Of a DNA stretch of 21,965 nt, positions 19,189 to 21,965 are shown in pieces. Each line of letters starts with the position of its first letter. Positions within the stretch are counted from its first letter, which is position 1. Location of the stretch: the NCBI GenBank assembly GCA_048213135.1, contig AFZH01018009.1, forward strand, positions 1-21,965, written 5' to 3'. A program made the translations under genes and the position numbers. Source of the stretch: Reclinomonas americana ATCC 50394 (lineage: Eukaryota; Jakobida; Jakobea; Jakobida). The notes below the pieces were generated by a model. The model worked only from the letters and a program-made list of their open reading frames with translations, searched no databases and was not told where the DNA came from.

Positions 19189-20856
19189 ATGCCTCCTTCT
19201 CCCTTCTACACACAGTTTAACACTGACATCCGCCCTTGACTTCTGAAAACAGGAACAAACTACAACAAGACATCACACTAACTCACACTCTCCTGCGCCT
19301 CCTTGTCTTCTGAAAACAGGAGCAAAGACAGAAAGACACATCCCCCGCTCACACTCTCTCCTGCGCCTCCAAACACTTCTACAGGCGAAGAGAGAAAAAG
19401 AGATAAGACACACAGTTCAACATGGACATCCGGCCTTGTCTTCTGAAAGCAGGAACAAACAACAGAAAGACACCTACCTCACTCACTCCCTCCCCGTGGC
19501 TTGTTTTTTTGGCATCAAGAAAACACAGCAAGATTCTTCCCTCACTCACTCTTTCCTGTGCCTTGTCTGCTCCCTCTCCCTTCTCCCCATTCTGGAGACG
19601 CAACGAGACTGTGAACTGGAGTGACTCGAGCGAGAGCGCGGCGACTGCGACGACACAATCGACGCCGACGACGTCGATCGTGGTGTGTAGCCATTGTAGC
19701 GCGTCGACGACACCGCCAGAGCCGACACGCCGGCGGCATTTCTGTACAACAAGAGTGAGCGCCATAACCTTCCCCCATCCCTCTCCCCATCCACCCACTC
19801 AACTCCTCCACCGACCCCGTGCTCCTCCGCCGATCCTGCCGCCGCTGTACTCTTTGCAGCGCGCGCGACTCCTTCCGCACCGCTCCAAAGTAACTCGACG
19901 GCGTCACCTGCTGCTGCAGATCCCCGAGCGGACTCAACCCGTCGTCGTCGTCATCAACGCCGCCGTCGACATAGAGATTATCGTGACTGGCATGATGCGC
20001 TTGCATGCGCACCTCCATCGCATAATAGTCCTCGGCATCATCCCGCGGCCCCGGTGGCGGCAACCCCGGCAGCGACGCCCGCCGTGGCAGCATTGGCGCC
20101 GAGCCCGCACTCGTATGCGAGCGCGACGACAAGAAGCCGGAGGCATAGGCCGCCCACTCCTCCGGTCCCGCCACATCGTCCGCGTCATCGTCGTGCTTCC
20201 TCCCACTAGCCAACATATCAATCGTCACCACTGGCACGCCGCCACTCGACGCCGACCGCGGCGTGGACATTGCCATACTGCGCGGAGTCGACGGCTTCAC
20301 ACTCACACTGCTGCTGACACTGCGCGGAGTCGACGGCTTGCTGTTGCCGCACGACGAGGACGACGCCAGTGCGGCCGAGGACGCCACACGCGCACGCAGC
20401 GTCGCCGCTGTCTCGGGTTGAATCGACACGCGAGGCTCGCGCAGTGCACGCGGTGCCGCAAAGTCAGAGGGCGACTCGTACGAGGCCGCAGGACCCGGCG
20501 AGCTGGAGTTGACTGCGTGCACAAAGAAGAAGAGTGAGAGACTGCTGATGATGAGAGAGGGAGATGGGAGGCACGCACTTGGCCAGAGCTCGCCACGCGC
20601 GCTCATGAGGTTAAAGGTGGGTGTGTGATCAGGCACAGCGGCGCGCGTGAGTTGCGCAGAGGGTGGTGGGGTGGTGGTCTCGGAGACCTTGGTGGTGGCC
20701 AGTGCGCGGTCACGCACGCCAGTGAAGCGCGCGCCCACGCCAAAGGAGGCGCTCTTGGGGCGGCCGCCGTAGTCTGTGATTTGTGTGTGTCAGAGAGAGA
20801 GGGAGTGCGAGGATAGTGAGAGGCGAGGCGTGGGTGACGCAACACTTGCTTGTCAT
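18089..20856 (-). CDS. STPGR/SHIPPO-repeat protein, ODF3/CIMAP-like (6 exons, 443 aa)
   Basis: Exons, in transcript order: 20844-20856 (13 nt, MTSK), 20579-20773, 19804-20512, 19605-19741, 18202-18429, 18089-18138. Phases agree at all five junctions; 1332 bp. SHIPPO-type repeats occur at both ends. The N-terminal ones are SASFGVGARF, TPTFNLMSARGE and SSPGPAASYESPSDF. The C-terminal ones are TASFGIGER, VGPGPATLVLPSEF, KGPTFGHGGR and APPFYILPSDFE, the last running to the stop. Between them lies a long disordered segment rich in Ser, Asp and His, with repeated (K)PSTPRS blocks and an Asp run. The family (ODF3/CIMAP relatives) binds axonemal or cortical microtubules, so a flagellar or cytoskeletal role is likely. 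The 13-nt first exon is chosen because its phase and GTTGCG donor fit; the alternative is an unseen upstream exon. The 1175-bp intron 4 is the largest. Confidence 0.72.
18541..19500. repeat. ~205-bp degenerate tandem repeat in intron 4 of the STPGR gene
   Basis: CTACACACAG followed by AACATGGACATTCGG recurs with changes at about 18591, 18806, 19218 and 19418 (spacings 215, 412 and 200). It is followed by GCAGGAACAAA..ACAGAAAGACAC and CACACTCTCCTGTGCCTCC blocks. One unit near 19010 appears eroded. The ATGs in it do not open a conserved frame. Confidence 0.75.
19148..19186. repeat. (CA)n microsatellite
   Basis: About 19 consecutive CA dinucleotides inside intron 4 of the STPGR gene, following a short CT run. 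Confidence 0.9.
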
Positions 20857-21309
20857 GGTCTTCTCTGGAGCACGTTCACACACGCACACACAGGGAGAGA
20901 GGAGTGGGGGGAAGAGTGCGTGTCTTCGCGCGTGCGGGTGCGTGAGCGAGGAGATGATTTTTTTGTCTGCCGGGAGCCGCGCCGTGGGATTTGTTCGGTT
21001 TGCTGACCGACGTTCGATATTCGTCTAAACAGCACGCGGTAAAGGAGACAACAGCTTTGGTGGATTCATTGGGAAACGGTAGAGACGAAGGTCCGGCGTG
21101 TATCGCTGTAAGAAACGGAGAGGTGGAAATGGGGAATTGGAACGTCGATATCGCGGCGGACAAATGCATGAAATGATCCATGAAATCGAACCGATACAAC
21201 AGCGGACCAGCTGGCAGAGGGACAGGCCTGCACGTACAACAACAACAACAACAACAACAACAACTTTACTAATCCAAACAGCGCTAGCAACAGCTGCATG
21301 ATCAAACAT
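20857..21309. other. region upstream of the STPGR gene
   Basis: About 450 bp with no coding exon I can support. A (CAA)n run lies at 21237-21263. Positions 20880-20960 are CA/GT-rich. It is the likely promoter side of the - strand STPGR gene, by position only. Open frames here lack recognisable features. Confidence 0.4.
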
Positions 21310-21504
21310 ACAACAAAACACTTCATTCACCACATTCCAATAATGCGATAAACGCCCACAAATCCCTTGCCGACAATGACCTTGGCACACCAACAATATA
21401 CAAACACATAATTACTTCTCCAACAGTCATCTTCCCTTTCAGGAGGCAAAGCCAATCAAACGCGTGTTGGCCTCAAAAGGATTTCGTGGCGCAAATGGTG
21501 TCAG
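21310..21504 (-). repeat. dispersed ~195-bp element, copy B (inverted)
   Basis: Reverse-complement partner of the copy at 15705-15901, with about ten substitutions and a 2-3 bp indel between them. Similarity ends at CTGACAC on one side and GTGGTGAATGA on the other. Confidence 0.85.
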
Positions 21505-21965
21505 CGGCCTACGTAGACGCTGAACTCGTTGAAGCTGGGTGCTGCAGTAGCGACGCAAGGGTAAACATGTATGTGATATTGACGGCTGCAACAGTCTATG
21601 ATAGAAACTCACTGATCCATACACAACAATGAGCATCTACCAGTGATCGGCAACAAGTCTCGTGTGCTTTCCTTCTACAGTACAACTAAAACTGTTTTAA
21701 GTGTGTTGTCGATGTTGAGAATAAAGCCCTATTCAGGACACACGGCCTCCAGGCCAGGAAGAAGACTTCGTCAGCAGTGACCACCAGAAGCCATCGCGGT
21801 AACTACGAAGAAGACAAAAAGATATTGATCATATCAAGAAGAACAGTGGGGCAAGCATTGGGAAACTGTGTACTTCTCTCAAACCACGTGCACGCCACCA
21901 TGACCAAGCTGCACTCGAAAATCCTCTTGAGCACTCGTTGCCTCGGTGGTGCACCTGCGATTGGG
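21505..21965. other. right-end sequence without a recognised gene
   Basis: 461 bp of non-repetitive DNA. An AATAAA hexamer on + at 21720-21725 could be the poly(A) signal of a + strand transcript, but no upstream exon supports this. I found no tRNA, rRNA or known protein match by eye. Confidence 0.4.

Overview
The window is nuclear DNA from an intron-rich, moderately GC-rich eukaryote. Every gene is split by short GT-AG introns. The introns and spacers are full of pyrimidine-rich or purine-rich low-complexity DNA, microsatellites and degenerate minisatellites. The gene content (an OTUD3-type deubiquitinase, the Commander/CCC subunit CCDC22, an STPGR/SHIPPO-repeat protein typical of ciliated or flagellated cells, and a fucosyltransferase-like enzyme) fits a flagellated protist. 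I cannot name the lineage from the sequence alone.

Layout: one gene is on the + strand (fucosyltransferase-like, 512-2121, 5' end outside the window). All six others are on the - strand: OTUD3-like deubiquitinase (2950-5918, 9 exons, 435 aa), CCDC22 orthologue (6278-11871, 14 exons, 603 aa), three tandem paralogues of a WD40 protein (12155-13959, 14403-15532, 16219-17771; 536, 352 and 465 aa) and an STPGR-repeat protein (18089-20856, 6 exons, 443 aa). I built the exon models by hand from splice sites and reading phase. Every - strand model closes in frame from ATG to stop.

The most interesting locus is the tandem WD40 trio. Each gene has a first exon of exactly 104 bp encoding a signal peptide, then a phase-2 intron at the same position. 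The second exon encodes a seven-blade WD40 propeller followed by a transmembrane helix. WD40 propellers are normally cytosolic or nuclear; here the layout predicts propellers on the cell surface or in the secretory lumen. Many blades are near-identical except at a few positions, a pattern reminiscent of the HET-E-type WD40 repeats used in fungal nonself recognition. One paralogue has no cytoplasmic tail, while the other two share a C-terminal PRR-x-(I/L)-RV ending. A family of surface recognition proteins is a reasonable but untested idea.

Other points: the 5' splice sites are strongly biased to GTTGCG and GTGCG(T/C) instead of GTRAGT. A minisatellite in CCDC22 intron 2 has copied the end of exon 2 together with its splice donor. 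A ~195-bp element occurs twice in inverted orientation, about 5.6 kb apart. The right-hand ~460 bp contain no gene I can recognise.
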